A DNA stretch of 46,250 nt, taken from contig PKDU01000016.1 in assembly GCA_002862705.1 (NCBI GenBank), positions 1-46,250 on the forward strand, read 5' to 3'. The position numbers and the translations under genes were made by a program. This DNA comes from Flavobacteriaceae bacterium (lineage in GTDB: Bacteria > Bacteroidota > Bacteroidia > Flavobacteriales > Flavobacteriaceae). The notes beneath the pieces were generated by a model. That model was not told the DNA's origin and searched no databases. It worked only from the letters and a program-made list of their open reading frames with translations. This document shows, one piece after another, positions 15,270 through 24,372 of the stretch (position 1 is the stretch's first letter; each line of letters starts with the position of its first letter).

Positions 15270-17066
15270 TTATTCGTTAAGCTTAAGTACAGCCATAAAA
15301 GCCTGCTGTGGAATTTCAACATTGCCAATTTGACGCATTTTTTTCTTTCCCTTCTTCTGGCGCTCAAGGAGTTTGCGCTTTCGGGTAATATCGCCACCAT
15401 AGCACTTGGCCGTAACGTCTTTTCGCACCGCCTTAACGGTTTCTCTCGAGATAATTTTTGCGCCAATAGCAGCTTGAATAGGAATATCAAATTGTTGGCG
15501 GGGGATCATTTTTTGAAGTTTTTCACATATTTTTTTTCCTAACCCATAAGCGTTATCCGTGTGAACCAAGGCAGACAAGGCATCCACCACATTGCCGTTA
15601 AGCAGCACATCTACACGAACCAGCTTGGAGACGCGCATCCCTATCGGGCTATAATCAAAAGAAGCGTAACCTTTAGAGACAGACTTTAGGCGATCGTAAA
15701 AATCAAAAACAATTTCTGCTAGCGGTAAGTCAAAGCTCAATTCAACGCGCTCTGTTGTTAGGTAGGTTTGGTTGGTGATTATTCCGCGCTTTTCAATACA
15801 TAGGCTCATCACATTGCCAACAAAATCAGCTTTGGTGATAATGGTTGCTTTAATAAAAGGCTCTTCCACGCGATCTACAACAGAAGGGTCTGGCAAATCT
15901 GAGGGGTTGTTGACAATAAGAATATCGTTTGGGTCTTTCCTGGTGTAAGCGTGATAGGACACGTTGGGAACGGTTGTAATTACCGTCATGTTAAACTCGC
16001 GCTCCAAACGTTCTTGAATAATTTCTAAGTGAAGCATTCCCAAAAACCCACAGCGGAAACCAAAGCCAAGTGCTGCCGAACTCTCTGGAGCAAACACCAA
16101 CGACGCATCGTTCAATTGCAACTTTTCCATAGAAGCACGAAGCTCTTCGTATTCTTCAGTATCCACGGGATAGATTCCAGCAAAAACCATAGGCTTAACT
16201 TCTTCAAACCCTTCAATTGCAACAGCGGTCGGTCGATTGACAGACGTAATGGTATCACCAACCTTAACTTCTTTAGCTTCTTTCACGCCCGTTATAACAT
16301 AGCCCACATCACCCGCAAGCATTTGCTTTCTAGGCTCCTGTTTTAGCTTAAGGACCCCAATTTCATCAGCGCTATAGGTATTGCCTGTGGCCATGAATTT
16401 TACTTGTTCTCCTTTGTTGATTTTGCCGTTCAAAATTCTAAAATAGGTTTCAACGCCCCGAAACGGATTGTAGACAGAATCAAAAATTAGCGCTTGGAGT
16501 GGCGCATCAACATCGCCTTTGGGCGAAGGAACCCGATCAACAATCGCTTGTAGTATGTTTTCAATTCCCAACCCTGTTTTGGCAGAGGCACGAATAATTT
16601 CTTCGTGCGCACACCCCAAAAGATCAACGATGTCATCTGTAACTTCGTCTGGGTTGGCAGAGGGCAGGTCTACCTTGTTAAGCACAGGAATGATCTCCAA
16701 ATCGTTTTCAAGCGCGAGGTATAAATTTGAAATGGTTTGTGCTTGAATGCTTTGCGCCGCATCCACAACCAACAAGGCCCCTTCGCAAGCTGCAATAGAC
16801 CGCGAAACCTCGTAAGAGAAATCAACGTGGCCCGGGGTATCAATTAAATTAAAGACATACTCTTCTCCACCAATTGAAACATCCATTTGGATGGCATGTG
16901 ATTTGATGGTAATACCACGCTCGCGCTCCAAGTCCATATTGTCTAGAAGCTGGTCTTGTTTCTGCCGATCCGTTACGGCACCTGTCGCATCCAAGAGCCT
17001 GTCGGCAAGTGTACTTTTGCCGTGGTCTATGTGCGCAATGATGCAGAAATTCCGAATGTGTTTCAT
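15270..17066 (-). CDS. lepA: Elongation factor 4 (LepA GTPase)
   Basis: A 598-residue GTPase of normal LepA length. The G1 loop is [15 protein letters not shown] (residues about 10-24), G3 is DTPGH (about 77), and G4 is NKVDLP (about 131). Domains of the EF-G type follow, and the C-terminal LepA-specific domain includes [19 protein letters not shown] and the basic [15 protein letters not shown] end. LepA acts on stalled or misplaced ribosomes and is ubiquitous in bacteria. It is a single leftward gene; an exact -7 box is 24 bp upstream in the divergent gap with the MauE/DoxX gene. Confidence 0.98.
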   Translation of the reverse strand: MKHIRNFCIIAHIDHGKSTLADRLLDATGAVTDRQKQDQLLDNMDLERERGITIKSHAIQMDVSIGGEEYVFNLIDTPGHVDFSYEVSRSIAACEGALLVVDAAQSIQAQTISNLYLALENDLEIIPVLNKVDLPSANPDEVTDDIVDLLGCAHEEIIRASAKTGLGIENILQAIVDRVPSPKGDVDAPLQALIFDSVYNPFRGVETYFRILNGKINKGEQVKFMATGNTYSADEIGVLKLKQEPRKQMLAGDVGYVITGVKEAKEVKVGDTITSVNRPTAVAIEGFEEVKPMVFAGIYPVDTEEYEELRASMEKLQLNDASLVFAPESSAALGFGFRCGFLGMLHLEIIQERLEREFNMTVITTVPNVSYHAYTRKDPNDILIVNNPSDLPDPSVVDRVEEPFIKATIITKADFVGNVMSLCIEKRGIITNQTYLTTERVELSFDLPLAEIVFDFYDRLKSVSKGYASFDYSPIGMRVSKLVRVDVLLNGNVVDALSALVHTDNAYGLGKKICEKLQKMIPRQQFDIPIQAAIGAKIISRETVKAVRKDVTAKCYGGDITRKRKLLERQKKGKKKMRQIGNVEIPQQAFMAVLKLNE

Positions 17067-17090
17067 AGCTAAAATAAACGCGTTAGCTCA

Positions 17091-17098
17091 CAAAGATA
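17091..17098 (-). promoter_or_regulatory. Promoter -7 box of lepA
   Basis: Minus strand reads TATCTTTG, an exact TAnnTTTG, with a 24-bp leader to the lepA ATG. Confidence 0.55.
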
Positions 17099-17140
17099 CA
17101 CCAAGCGATCATAGGGGCGTGCTACTACCAACAAAAAAAC

Positions 17141-17148
17141 TAATTTTG
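17141..17148 (+). promoter_or_regulatory. Promoter -7 box of the MauE/DoxX-dus unit
   Basis: TAATTTTG matches TAnnTTTG exactly and ends 14 bp before the ATG at 17163. No clear -33 TTG is present at the expected distance. Confidence 0.5.
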
Positions 17149-17162
17149 TAAAAAATGAACAG

Positions 17163-18029
17163 ATGGCCTACCTACGCATTACACTCCAGCTATTTTTAGC
17201 AGCAACCTTTTTGTTTTCGGCCTATACGAAAGCTGTTGCCCCCGGTTTTTTTGAAGTTCTACTAGAACAACAGGGTCTTGTGCCAAACCGATTGTACGGC
17301 GCATGGGCAACACGGTTTATTATAGCCCTAGAAACATGGTTAGGCCTGTGCTTGCTGTTGTCTTTTTACACGCGATTCATACTTCGTTTTAGCTTTCTCT
17401 TGCTTGTTGCTTTTTCCGCTCATTTGGGCTATCTGATAGCCATAGGAGAAACGGGCAACTGCGGTTGTTTTGGGGAAATGATAAGCATGTCTCCTTTGGC
17501 CTCCTTGGGAAAGAACGTGGTATTGCTAGCCGTAAACGGTTTTTTGCTCCGCTATGCATATCGGGGCAATAAAAAGCCGCGAATCACTTGGCTATTCCTA
17601 CTCATATTGTTTGCAGCAGCAACGCTTATTTGGCCGGTACAAACCCAGCCCGACGAGGTAGTAGAAAAACTCCCCACATTCGAAACAGAAACGGGAATAG
17701 ACTTTGCCAACGGCTCCTACTTGGTTGCCATACTCAACCTGGGTTGTGAGCACTGCCAAGAGGCGGCTCAGCAAATAGCCGCATGGCAAAACAACGGTGC
17801 TGACCTGCCACAAGTTGCGGCTCTGTTTTTCGCGGAAGGCGACACTACCGTTGCGGACTTTAATACCATAACGGGATCCAACTTCCCCTACCAGATGATA
17901 GACGTAAACACCTTCTTTGATTTGATTGGTAGCGCACCGCCCCGAATTTATTGGATTGTGGACGGACAAGTAAAACAGTACTGGGACGAAACGCTTGGAG
18001 AAGACTTTCTAACTACCTTTGCACCTTGA
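17163..18029 (+). CDS. MauE/DoxX-type membrane protein with thioredoxin-like tail
   Basis: A 288-residue protein in two parts. Residues 1 to about 160 contain four to five hydrophobic helices of the DoxX/MauE type, with a paired cysteine motif C100-G-C102 in GNCGCFGE, the usual redox site of MauE-like proteins. The rest (about 170-288) looks like a thioredoxin-type domain: VAILNLGCEHCQEA carries C195-x-x-C198, and a strand/helix pattern follows (PQVAALFFAEGD; PPRIYWIVDG). It is likely an inner-membrane protein that moves reducing power to periplasmic or lipid-soluble partners; that is inference from family and architecture. The stop shares one base with the dus start (TGATG), so the genes are coupled. 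Confidence 0.82.
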   Translation: MAYLRITLQLFLAATFLFSAYTKAVAPGFFEVLLEQQGLVPNRLYGAWATRFIIALETWLGLCLLLSFYTRFILRFSFLLLVAFSAHLGYLIAIGETGNCGCFGEMISMSPLASLGKNVVLLAVNGFLLRYAYRGNKKPRITWLFLLILFAAATLIWPVQTQPDEVVEKLPTFETETGIDFANGSYLVAILNLGCEHCQEAAQQIAAWQNNGADLPQVAALFFAEGDTTVADFNTITGSNFPYQMIDVNTFFDLIGSAPPRIYWIVDGQVKQYWDETLGEDFLTTFAP

Positions 18030-19018
18030 TGGTTAAAATTGGCGACATAGAATTAAGCGATTTTCCGCTATTGCTTGCCCCCATGGAGGACGTAAGCGAC
18101 CCACCTTTTCGCGCCCTTTGCAAAGCGCAAGGCGCAGATGTGGTATATACCGAGTTTATTTCTAGCGAAGGCCTAATTCGCGATGCAGCAAAAAGCGTCA
18201 TGAAGCTCGACATTTATGAGGCCGAACGCCCTGTGGGCATTCAGATTTTTGGCGCTAACCTCGACTCCATGCTGCAGTCGGTAGACATTGTTGAAAAGAC
18301 CAACCCCGATATCATCGACATAAATTTTGGTTGCCCTGTAAAAAAGGTCGTGTCCAAAGGCGCAGGCGCAGGGATTTTAAAAGATATTCCCCTGATGGTT
18401 TCGCTTACCGCAGAAATGGTCAAGCGCACCCATTTGCCAGTGACCGTAAAAACACGTCTAGGCTGGGACCACGACAGCATTCAGATTGTGGAGGTTGCCG
18501 AACGGCTTCAAGACGTGGGTGCCAAAGCCATTTCCATACACGGCAGAACACGAGCTCAAATGTATAAGGGCGACGCTGACTGGACACAAATTGCAGCGGT
18601 AAAAAACAATTCGCGTATGCATATCCCCGTATTTGGAAACGGCGATGTAAACTCACCAGAGCGCGCCAAAGAAATGCGCGACAAATACGGTCTTGACGGC
18701 GCCATGATTGGCCGGGCTAGTATTGGCAATCCCTGGTTTTTTAACGAGGTAAAACACTTTTTTACCCACGGAACACACGCCACGCCTCCTCGTTTGGCTG
18801 AACGCGCAGCTATGGCGCGCCGCCACCTTGAAATGGCCATCGATTGGAAAGGAGAAAAACTAGGGGTATTTGAAACCCGCCGTCACTATACCAACTATTT
18901 TAAAGGCATCCCCGACTTTAAACCTCATCGCCAACGCTTGGTAACCGAAGATCATTCGGCAGACGTTTTTGCCGTTTTGGATGAAATAGAGGAGATGTTT
19001 GGGGCTACTGCTTTATAA
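18029..19018 (+). CDS. dusB: tRNA-dihydrouridine synthase
   Basis: A 329-residue flavoenzyme that reduces uridine to dihydrouridine in the D loop of tRNA. The N-terminal LLLAPMEDVSDPPFRALC binds FMN, the catalytic cysteine is in INFGCPVKKV (near residue 100), and the ISIHGRTRAQMYKG and GAMIGRASIGNPWFF motifs complete the Dus fold. Among bacterial Dus proteins it is most like DusB, but the subfamily letter is less certain than the family. I use the ATG at 18029, coupled by TGATG to the upstream stop; a longer frame reaching to 17951 lies inside the upstream gene and adds non-family residues. The 3' end overlaps the convergent FtsX-type permease gene by 14 bp. Confidence 0.92.
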   Translation: MVKIGDIELSDFPLLLAPMEDVSDPPFRALCKAQGADVVYTEFISSEGLIRDAAKSVMKLDIYEAERPVGIQIFGANLDSMLQSVDIVEKTNPDIIDINFGCPVKKVVSKGAGAGILKDIPLMVSLTAEMVKRTHLPVTVKTRLGWDHDSIQIVEVAERLQDVGAKAISIHGRTRAQMYKGDADWTQIAAVKNNSRMHIPVFGNGDVNSPERAKEMRDKYGLDGAMIGRASIGNPWFFNEVKHFFTHGTHATPPRLAERAAMARRHLEMAIDWKGEKLGVFETRRHYTNYFKGIPDFKPHRQRLVTEDHSADVFAVLDEIEEMFGATAL

Positions 19019-20198
19019 CCCCTTTAACCACAGCAGAGGCCAACCACGATACCACAGTGGTTAAACCGCCTACCACCAGCATTACAGTCCAAAAGGAAGA
19101 CCACTCAAGCGCCACCGGGTAGGGCAAGCCAGACCCAGGAATATTAAAAAAAGCAAAGGATTTTTGTAGCCAAACGACAAGAATGGCCAACAGCAGGCCA
19201 ATACCACTTCCCAAGCCACTCAATAACAGACCTTGCATGAAAAACACACGCCGCAGTGATGGTGCTGTTGCCCCTAGCTGGTGTAGTGTTTTGATGTTGC
19301 TTTTCTTTTCCAAAAGCGTCATGATGATGGCACCCACCACATTAAAGAGTGCAATAAGCACGACCAATGTTAGTATTGCGACTACGGCAACACGCTCTGT
19401 TTCCAGCATTTTATAAAGCGCAGGATTTAATTCGGCTTTGGTTTTTATGCTGTAATCTTTACCTACGATTTTTTGCAAATCCTGCTGCACGGCAATTTCG
19501 TCAGCAGCATCAGTGAGTTTAAGATATAATGCATTGGCTTGGTTTTCGGGCGTACGCAAGATTTGTTGTACCATGTCAATAGGCGCATAAGCAGTGTTAT
19601 CGTCTATGGAAGCACCAATTTGAAAAACACCTCTTACGATAGCCGACTGCGCACTAAAAGCCTGTTGGTTAAGCACGCCTACACCACGCTTGTTGGGCAC
19701 TAGAAGCGTTATGCCCTCTGGGTGGTCATAGGCAACGCCGTCGAGTTGTGACAATACGCCAATCCCCAACACCAACTCATAAGCACCTGGCTGCACCCAG
19801 TCACCGACCATGGTTTCCCCCGCCACAACAGCATAAAACAAGCTGTCAACACCAATAATATTAGCAGAGGCGGTTCGATCTTCGAAACGCAACATCATTT
19901 CTTGAGAAAGCGTAGCAGAGGTTAGGGCGACTTCGGGGTGGTTTTGAACGGCCACAAACACAGCTTCCTCCATGTTAAACTGTCCGCGTATTGCGGAGGA
20001 AATACGGATATCGGGGTCAAATGCGTGTGTAAATTGAAGGCCAAACTCACGAAGCCCGCCAAAAACGGACAAGACCACGAAAAAAGCAAAAACAGCAACG
20101 CCGATTACAAAGGCAGCAAACCTACTGATGAGCGTAACGGCAATCTTCTTTCGTAGACCAAAGGTGTAGCGCAAAGCAAGTAGGCGAGTGAAACGCAT
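19005..20198 (-). CDS. FtsX-like (LolC/LolE-type) ABC permease
   Basis: A 397-residue membrane protein with the MacB/FtsX layout: one helix near the N-terminus (about 20-45), a large periplasmic domain (about 45-265), and three helices at the C-terminus (about 268-292, 318-348 and 368-390). The LEKKSNIKTLHQLGAT stretch just after the second helix is the conserved cytoplasmic loop of FtsX permeases (normally 'xKxxDIxxLRxLGA'). Members linked to LolCE move lipoproteins from the inner membrane. No ATPase gene is adjacent, so the partner is elsewhere. It follows rbfA by 4 bp in the same direction and overlaps dus by 14 bp at its 3' end. Confidence 0.88.
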   Translation of the reverse strand: MRFTRLLALRYTFGLRKKIAVTLISRFAAFVIGVAVFAFFVVLSVFGGLREFGLQFTHAFDPDIRISSAIRGQFNMEEAVFVAVQNHPEVALTSATLSQEMMLRFEDRTASANIIGVDSLFYAVVAGETMVGDWVQPGAYELVLGIGVLSQLDGVAYDHPEGITLLVPNKRGVGVLNQQAFSAQSAIVRGVFQIGASIDDNTAYAPIDMVQQILRTPENQANALYLKLTDAADEIAVQQDLQKIVGKDYSIKTKAELNPALYKMLETERVAVVAILTLVVLIALFNVVGAIIMTLLEKKSNIKTLHQLGATAPSLRRVFFMQGLLLSGLGSGIGLLLAILVVWLQKSFAFFNIPGSGLPYPVALEWSSFWTVMLVVGGLTTVVSWLASAVVKGVIKQ

Positions 20199-20202
20199 GG
20201 AG

Positions 20203-20562
20203 TTATTTCAACGGGTTGTTTTTACGCTTTAGCGAATCTTCTATGGCATCAATATAATCCAGCGAATCGTCAAGATTAAAAGCCAGGTCAGGGACTTTGC
20301 GCAAATCGTTGCGAAGGCGTTTGGCCAAGTCGTGCTTTAACACAGCTTTGTTTTCTTTTATTCCCCCCAAGGTCTCTTTCGCTTTGTTGGCAGGAAATAC
20401 AGACAGGTAAACCTTTGCGAGGCTTAAGTCAACCGTAACGGCAACTTTTGAAACAGACAGCACCAAGTTCTTAACCCCTTGTGTGCGAATGGCACCTTGC
20501 AATAAAAAGGTAATTTCTTGTTGCAGCAGCGCATTAATTTTCTTCTGTCGTTGTGTTTCCAT
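20203..20562 (-). CDS. rbfA: Ribosome-binding factor A
   Basis: A 119-residue small KH-like protein that binds the 30S subunit late in maturation, near the 5' end of 16S rRNA. The opening RQKKINALLQQEITFLLQG, the VTVDLSLAKVYLSVFP strand pair and the end KVPDLAFNLDDSLDYIDAIEDSL ('P-x-L-x-F-x-x-D-x-S') are diagnostic for RbfA. It starts 44 bp from the divergent dinB gene, has an exact -7 box 4 bp ahead of its ATG, and leads into the FtsX-type permease 4 bp downstream. Confidence 0.95.
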   Translation of the reverse strand: METQRQKKINALLQQEITFLLQGAIRTQGVKNLVLSVSKVAVTVDLSLAKVYLSVFPANKAKETLGGIKENKAVLKHDLAKRLRNDLRKVPDLAFNLDDSLDYIDAIEDSLKRKNNPLK

Positions 20563-20566
20563 AAGC

Positions 20567-20574
20567 CAAAAGTA
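20567..20574 (-). promoter_or_regulatory. Promoter -7 box of rbfA
   Basis: Minus strand reads TACTTTTG, an exact TAnnTTTG. A TTTG lies only 13 bp further upstream, shorter than the usual spacing, so the -33 element is doubtful. Confidence 0.45.
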
Positions 20575-20606
20575 CTAATAACGTAGCCAAACCTGTATTT
20601 TTACGT

Positions 20607-21686
20607 ATGGATTTTCCCATTCGAAAAATCGTACACATCGACATGGACGCTTTTTTTGCGTCTGTAGAACAATTGGATAATCCAGCACTGAGGGGAAAAC
20701 CCATTGCTGTTGGCGGTGGATCGGAACGTGGGGTAGTAGCAGCAGCAAGCTACGAAGCCCGTAAGTATGGGGTGCGCAGCGCCATGTCTGGTCGACAGGC
20801 GAAGAAACTTTGCCCGGAATTAATTTTTGTCTCTTCTAACGGTTCTCGATATCGAGAGGTTTCGGAACAAATACGGGAGGTCTTTCACGAGTACACCGAC
20901 TTGGTAGAGCCTTTATCATTAGACGAGGCTTATTTGGACGTGACCCAAAACAAAAAGGGGATGATTTCTGCCACACAAATTGCTGAGGAAATCCGCCAAA
21001 AAATTGAGCACAAAACAAAACTCACTGCTTCTGCAGGGATATCAATCAATAAATTTTTAGCCAAGGTGGCGAGCGATTACAACAAGCCAAACGGCCAAAA
21101 AACCATTCCTCCAGAAGAGGTTTTGGACTTTATGGAGGCGTTAGATGTCAGAAAGTTTCATGGCATCGGAAAGGTGACAGCCGATAAAATGTACCGTCAA
21201 GGAATTTATACAGGGGCCGATCTAAAGGCCCGAACCCTAGAAGACCTCACTTCACGGTTTGGCAAGTCTGGGCAGTATTATCACAATGTTGTCCGAGGGA
21301 TACACACCAGTGAAGTAAAGCCTGTTCGCATAGCCAAGTCCGTTGGTGCAGAACGCACCTTTACCAAGAATTTATCGAGTGAAATTTATATGGAGGAGCG
21401 ATTGGAGGACATTGTAAAAGCCCTTCAAAAGCGGATGGGCAAAAAAAAGGTTGCAGGAAAAACAGTTACCCTTAAAATCAAATACTCCGACTTTGTTATT
21501 CAGACAAGAAGCAAAACACTTCCATTTTACATATCGGACGCTAGCTTGATTTTGGAGGAAGCCAAAAAGCTACTGTATCAAGAAAAACTTCAAGATTCCG
21601 TACGACTGTTGGGGATTTCCCTCTCTAACTTTAAGGTAGCAAAAAAACAAGAACCAATAGAAGAGCAGTTAAAGCTTCGCTTTTAG
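20607..21686 (+). CDS. dinB: DNA polymerase IV (Y family)
   Basis: A 359-residue translesion polymerase. The catalytic metal site is split between HIDMDAFFASVEQ (residues about 10-22) and SLDEAYLDVT (near residue 103). RGKPIAVGG follows the first, and the SAGISINKFLAKVASD block is family-specific. The C-terminal little finger domain ends with QLKLRF, a good match to the sliding-clamp-binding consensus QLxLxF. It copies past damaged bases with low fidelity. The gene is alone on the plus strand between rbfA and pyk, and its last 4 bp overlap the pyk stop. A TATTTTTA box at 20596-20603 is one mismatch from the -7 consensus. No LexA-like operator was recognised. Confidence 0.96.
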   Translation: MDFPIRKIVHIDMDAFFASVEQLDNPALRGKPIAVGGGSERGVVAAASYEARKYGVRSAMSGRQAKKLCPELIFVSSNGSRYREVSEQIREVFHEYTDLVEPLSLDEAYLDVTQNKKGMISATQIAEEIRQKIEHKTKLTASAGISINKFLAKVASDYNKPNGQKTIPPEEVLDFMEALDVRKFHGIGKVTADKMYRQGIYTGADLKARTLEDLTSRFGKSGQYYHNVVRGIHTSEVKPVRIAKSVGAERTFTKNLSSEIYMEERLEDIVKALQKRMGKKKVAGKTVTLKIKYSDFVIQTRSKTLPFYISDASLILEEAKKLLYQEKLQDSVRLLGISLSNFKVAKKQEPIEEQLKLRF

Positions 21687-23110
21687 GCTCTTGAAACACG
21701 AAGGGTGTTTACCTTACCGCGATCGGCAAGGGGCATGGCCACCAAGTTGATGATCAAATCACCTTCTTTGACATAGCCCCTTTCCTTTGCAATCTCATTG
21801 ACCTCTTTAACCGTTTCGTCTGTTGAGCCACGACCTTCATAAAGCCGCCCTTTCACTCCCCAAAGTAAATTGAGTTGCGCAAGAATACGCGGGTTTGAAG
21901 TAAAGACCAAAACGGACGCACTTGGTCGCCAAGCCGAGATCTGATATGCTGTATATCCGCTATTGGTTAGCGTACAAATGGCTTTCGCCTCTATTTCATC
22001 GGCCATGGTTGCGGCATGATAACAAACGGACTTGGTAACAAATCGCGCGTTTTTCTTCTTAGGCGCTTTGTGTGGTACTTGGATTAGCGGAGAGTTTTCT
22101 ACACTTACCACGATACGCCGCATCGTTTGAATAACTTCAACAGGGTATTTCCCGACAGAAGTTTCCCCAGACAGCATCACCGCATCTGCTCCGTCCATAA
22201 CAGAGTTTGCGACGTCATTCACCTCGGCACGCGTTGGCGTTAGGCCGTCAATCATAGACTCCATCATTTGTGTGGCTACGATTACGGGAATACGCGCCAG
22301 CTTGGCGTGCTGCACCAATTCTTTTTGAACGATAGGCACTTCTTCGGCAGCCACTTCAACCCCTAAGTCACCGCGAGCCACCATCAAAGCATTGCTTGCT
22401 TTCACAATTTCTTTTATGTTGGCAAGCGCCTCGGGCTTTTCAATTTTAGAAATAATAGGGATGTCGTATTTGCCGTGCTCTTGAATCAGCTTACGCAGGT
22501 CTTCTACATCTTGTTTGTGTCGCACAAAAGAGAGTGCTATCCAATCCACGTCTTGCTTGATGGCAAAGATGGCATCTTCCACATCTTTTTCTGTGAGCGC
22601 TGGCAAAGAAATATTGGTGTTGGGGAGGTTTACCCCCTTTTTTGATTTTAGTTCACCCCCTTGAATTACACGCGCTTTAACGCGCGCCTTTTTGTCTGTT
22701 TCAACAATTTCAAAAATCAGCTTGCCATCGTCTAAAAGTATCCGCTCTCCAGGCGTTACATCTTGTGGAAATCGTTTATAGTTCATATAGATGGCATTTG
22801 CCGTACCTAGCTCCACCTTATCGGTTGTGAATTGTACTTCCTGCCCATCTTTAACAACCGTTCCTTCGGTCATTTTACCAACGCGCAGTTTAGGCCCCTG
22901 TAGATCGGCAAGGATGGCTACGTGATAGCCAAGGGAAACATTGAGTTCGCGAATGATTTCGATTCGCTCCAAAACATCTTTATGGTCTGCATGGGAAAAG
23001 TTTATCCGAAAGACATTTACACCACTTTCCATCATGGCTTTTATGGTTTTCCTAGAAGAGGAAGCCGGGCCGAGGGTGGCTACAATTTTGGTTTTTTTAA
23101 TTTTTCGCAT
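21683..23110 (-). CDS. pyk: Pyruvate kinase
   Basis: A 475-residue glycolytic enzyme that makes ATP and pyruvate from phosphoenolpyruvate and ADP. Motifs include TKIVATLGPASSSR at the N-terminus, FRINFSHAD near residue 37, IISKIEKPEALANI (catalytic lysine region, about 220), MVARGDLGVE (about 245) and ATQMMESMI (about 283). The C-terminal regulatory domain is complete. It is the last gene of the leftward run acpP-fabF-rnc-IPExxxVDY-pyk, 2 bp after the IPExxxVDY gene, an order known in Flavobacteriia. Its 3' end overlaps dinB tail to tail by 4 bp. Confidence 0.98.
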   Translation of the reverse strand: MRKIKKTKIVATLGPASSSRKTIKAMMESGVNVFRINFSHADHKDVLERIEIIRELNVSLGYHVAILADLQGPKLRVGKMTEGTVVKDGQEVQFTTDKVELGTANAIYMNYKRFPQDVTPGERILLDDGKLIFEIVETDKKARVKARVIQGGELKSKKGVNLPNTNISLPALTEKDVEDAIFAIKQDVDWIALSFVRHKQDVEDLRKLIQEHGKYDIPIISKIEKPEALANIKEIVKASNALMVARGDLGVEVAAEEVPIVQKELVQHAKLARIPVIVATQMMESMIDGLTPTRAEVNDVANSVMDGADAVMLSGETSVGKYPVEVIQTMRRIVVSVENSPLIQVPHKAPKKKNARFVTKSVCYHAATMADEIEAKAICTLTNSGYTAYQISAWRPSASVLVFTSNPRILAQLNLLWGVKGRLYEGRGSTDETVKEVNEIAKERGYVKEGDLIINLVAMPLADRGKVNTLRVSRA

Positions 23111-23112
23111 GC

Positions 23113-23559
23113 TTAAAAGGTCAGTTTTTCTTTGATTTTGTTACGGTTCTTTGGCAGCAGTGAACAAGACATAACACGATTTATGGATTGTATTCTTTTC
23201 ACAAGGCTATTTGTCATGCCATTGACACAGACCAAAAGATCAGTTTGAGATAAACCAGGAAACAAAAAGCGTCGTTGTTCTGTTTGGTCAAACATGCCCA
23301 CTTGGGCGCTCGGTGCTGTTGAAATAACGTGATTTTCCACAACACGCCAAGACTGCTGCATGACGTCACAATCGTATTCATAAACAGCAAAGCTGTCTAC
23401 GGCATTTTCAACCCTAAGGTCTTCGTTGCTTCTAACAAGCGACAGCCCCAAAAGCCGGTTTAAGTGAAAAACAAAGAGGTAGGATGGCAATACGGTTGTC
23501 ACACAAAGAACGTCTTGGTCGAGTGTTGAGGATTCCAAGTTTAGCGTATGTGTTACCAT
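23113..23559 (-). CDS. IPExxxVDY family protein
   Basis: A 148-residue protein of unknown function, identified by place (between rnc and pyk, its usual site in Bacteroidota) and general layout: an N-terminal helical part with FVFHLNRLLGLSLVRS, a strand-rich centre, then FLFPGLSQTDLLVCVNG where the family signature would be. That signature is degenerate here: I-P-E-x-x-x-V-D-Y is replaced by F-P-G-x-x-x-T-D-L. No signal peptide or membrane segment is present, so it is probably cytoplasmic. It begins 62 bp after rnc, with a weak promoter-like TATATTCG in that gap on the minus strand. Confidence 0.72.
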   Translation of the reverse strand: MVTHTLNLESSTLDQDVLCVTTVLPSYLFVFHLNRLLGLSLVRSNEDLRVENAVDSFAVYEYDCDVMQQSWRVVENHVISTAPSAQVGMFDQTEQRRFLFPGLSQTDLLVCVNGMTNSLVKRIQSINRVMSCSLLPKNRNKIKEKLTF

Positions 23560-23621
23560 GTATTAAGCGAATATAAGAACAAAAAAAAACAACACCTATC
23601 GAAATTCAACGCTAATGTGTT

Positions 23622-24371
23622 TTAATGTTTGTCTTGGATTGATTTAATGTTGTCTTGAAATTTAAAATAGGTGCGTTTTGCTACTTTTTCCACGGCTCTT
23701 TTTTTGTTTTTGGCCCTGGCTTTCGCCACTACTTTCCCATCAATCAAAAGTTTTGCCTTGTAGTGATTTGTGTGCTCTGCACCATTGTCCAAAGCAACGT
23801 CGAAAGCATACTTCATGCGTTTCTTTTGAAACCAATCTACCAACAGGCTTTTATAGCTAAGAACCATAAATTCAAGTTTTTCCAAATCCACAAAGGGATG
23901 TATCATTTTGTCAAACACAAACTGTGAGCAACGCTCAAACCCGAGGTCTATGTAAAGAGCGCCGACCAAGGCTTCAAACAGGTTTCCATGTACATTTTGA
24001 CTGTAGTTTTTTATTGGTACGTTTGAAGACAACTGATCAATAAGCGATAACTGCTTCCCCACCTTGTTCAAGAAATCACGGCGTACAATTTTTGAGCGCA
24101 TAAGCGTAAGCGAGCCCTCGTTGTTTTGCGGCAATGATTCAAAAAGATGTGCCGCAACAATGGTGTTGAGCACGGCATCGCCCAAAAACTCAAGTCGTTC
24201 GTAGTTTATTTTTTGCCCTTTTGCATTTGTCTTTTCCATAGAGGTGTGCGTAAAGACACGCCTGTATAGCGACAAATCGACAGGAGAAAAACCGGTAATG
24301 CTTTTTACAAGTTGAAATAAAGGGTCTTGCTTATTGGAGGCATTTTTTCGCAAAAACCGCTTCAAGCCCAT
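23622..24371 (-). CDS. rnc: Ribonuclease III
   Basis: A 249-residue double-strand RNA endonuclease. The family signature is present as ERLEFLGDAVLNTIVA (residues about 59-74), with the second acidic cluster in NLFEALVGALYIDLGF (about 130-146). A double-stranded-RNA-binding domain follows (about 175-240, ending HYKAKLLIDGKVVAKARAKN and AVEKVAKRTYFK). It processes rRNA precursors and structured mRNAs. It begins 1 bp after fabF ends and belongs to the acpP-fabF-rnc run. Confidence 0.96.
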   Translation of the reverse strand: MGLKRFLRKNASNKQDPLFQLVKSITGFSPVDLSLYRRVFTHTSMEKTNAKGQKINYERLEFLGDAVLNTIVAAHLFESLPQNNEGSLTLMRSKIVRRDFLNKVGKQLSLIDQLSSNVPIKNYSQNVHGNLFEALVGALYIDLGFERCSQFVFDKMIHPFVDLEKLEFMVLSYKSLLVDWFQKKRMKYAFDVALDNGAEHTNHYKAKLLIDGKVVAKARAKNKKRAVEKVAKRTYFKFQDNIKSIQDKH

Positions 24372-24372
24372 A

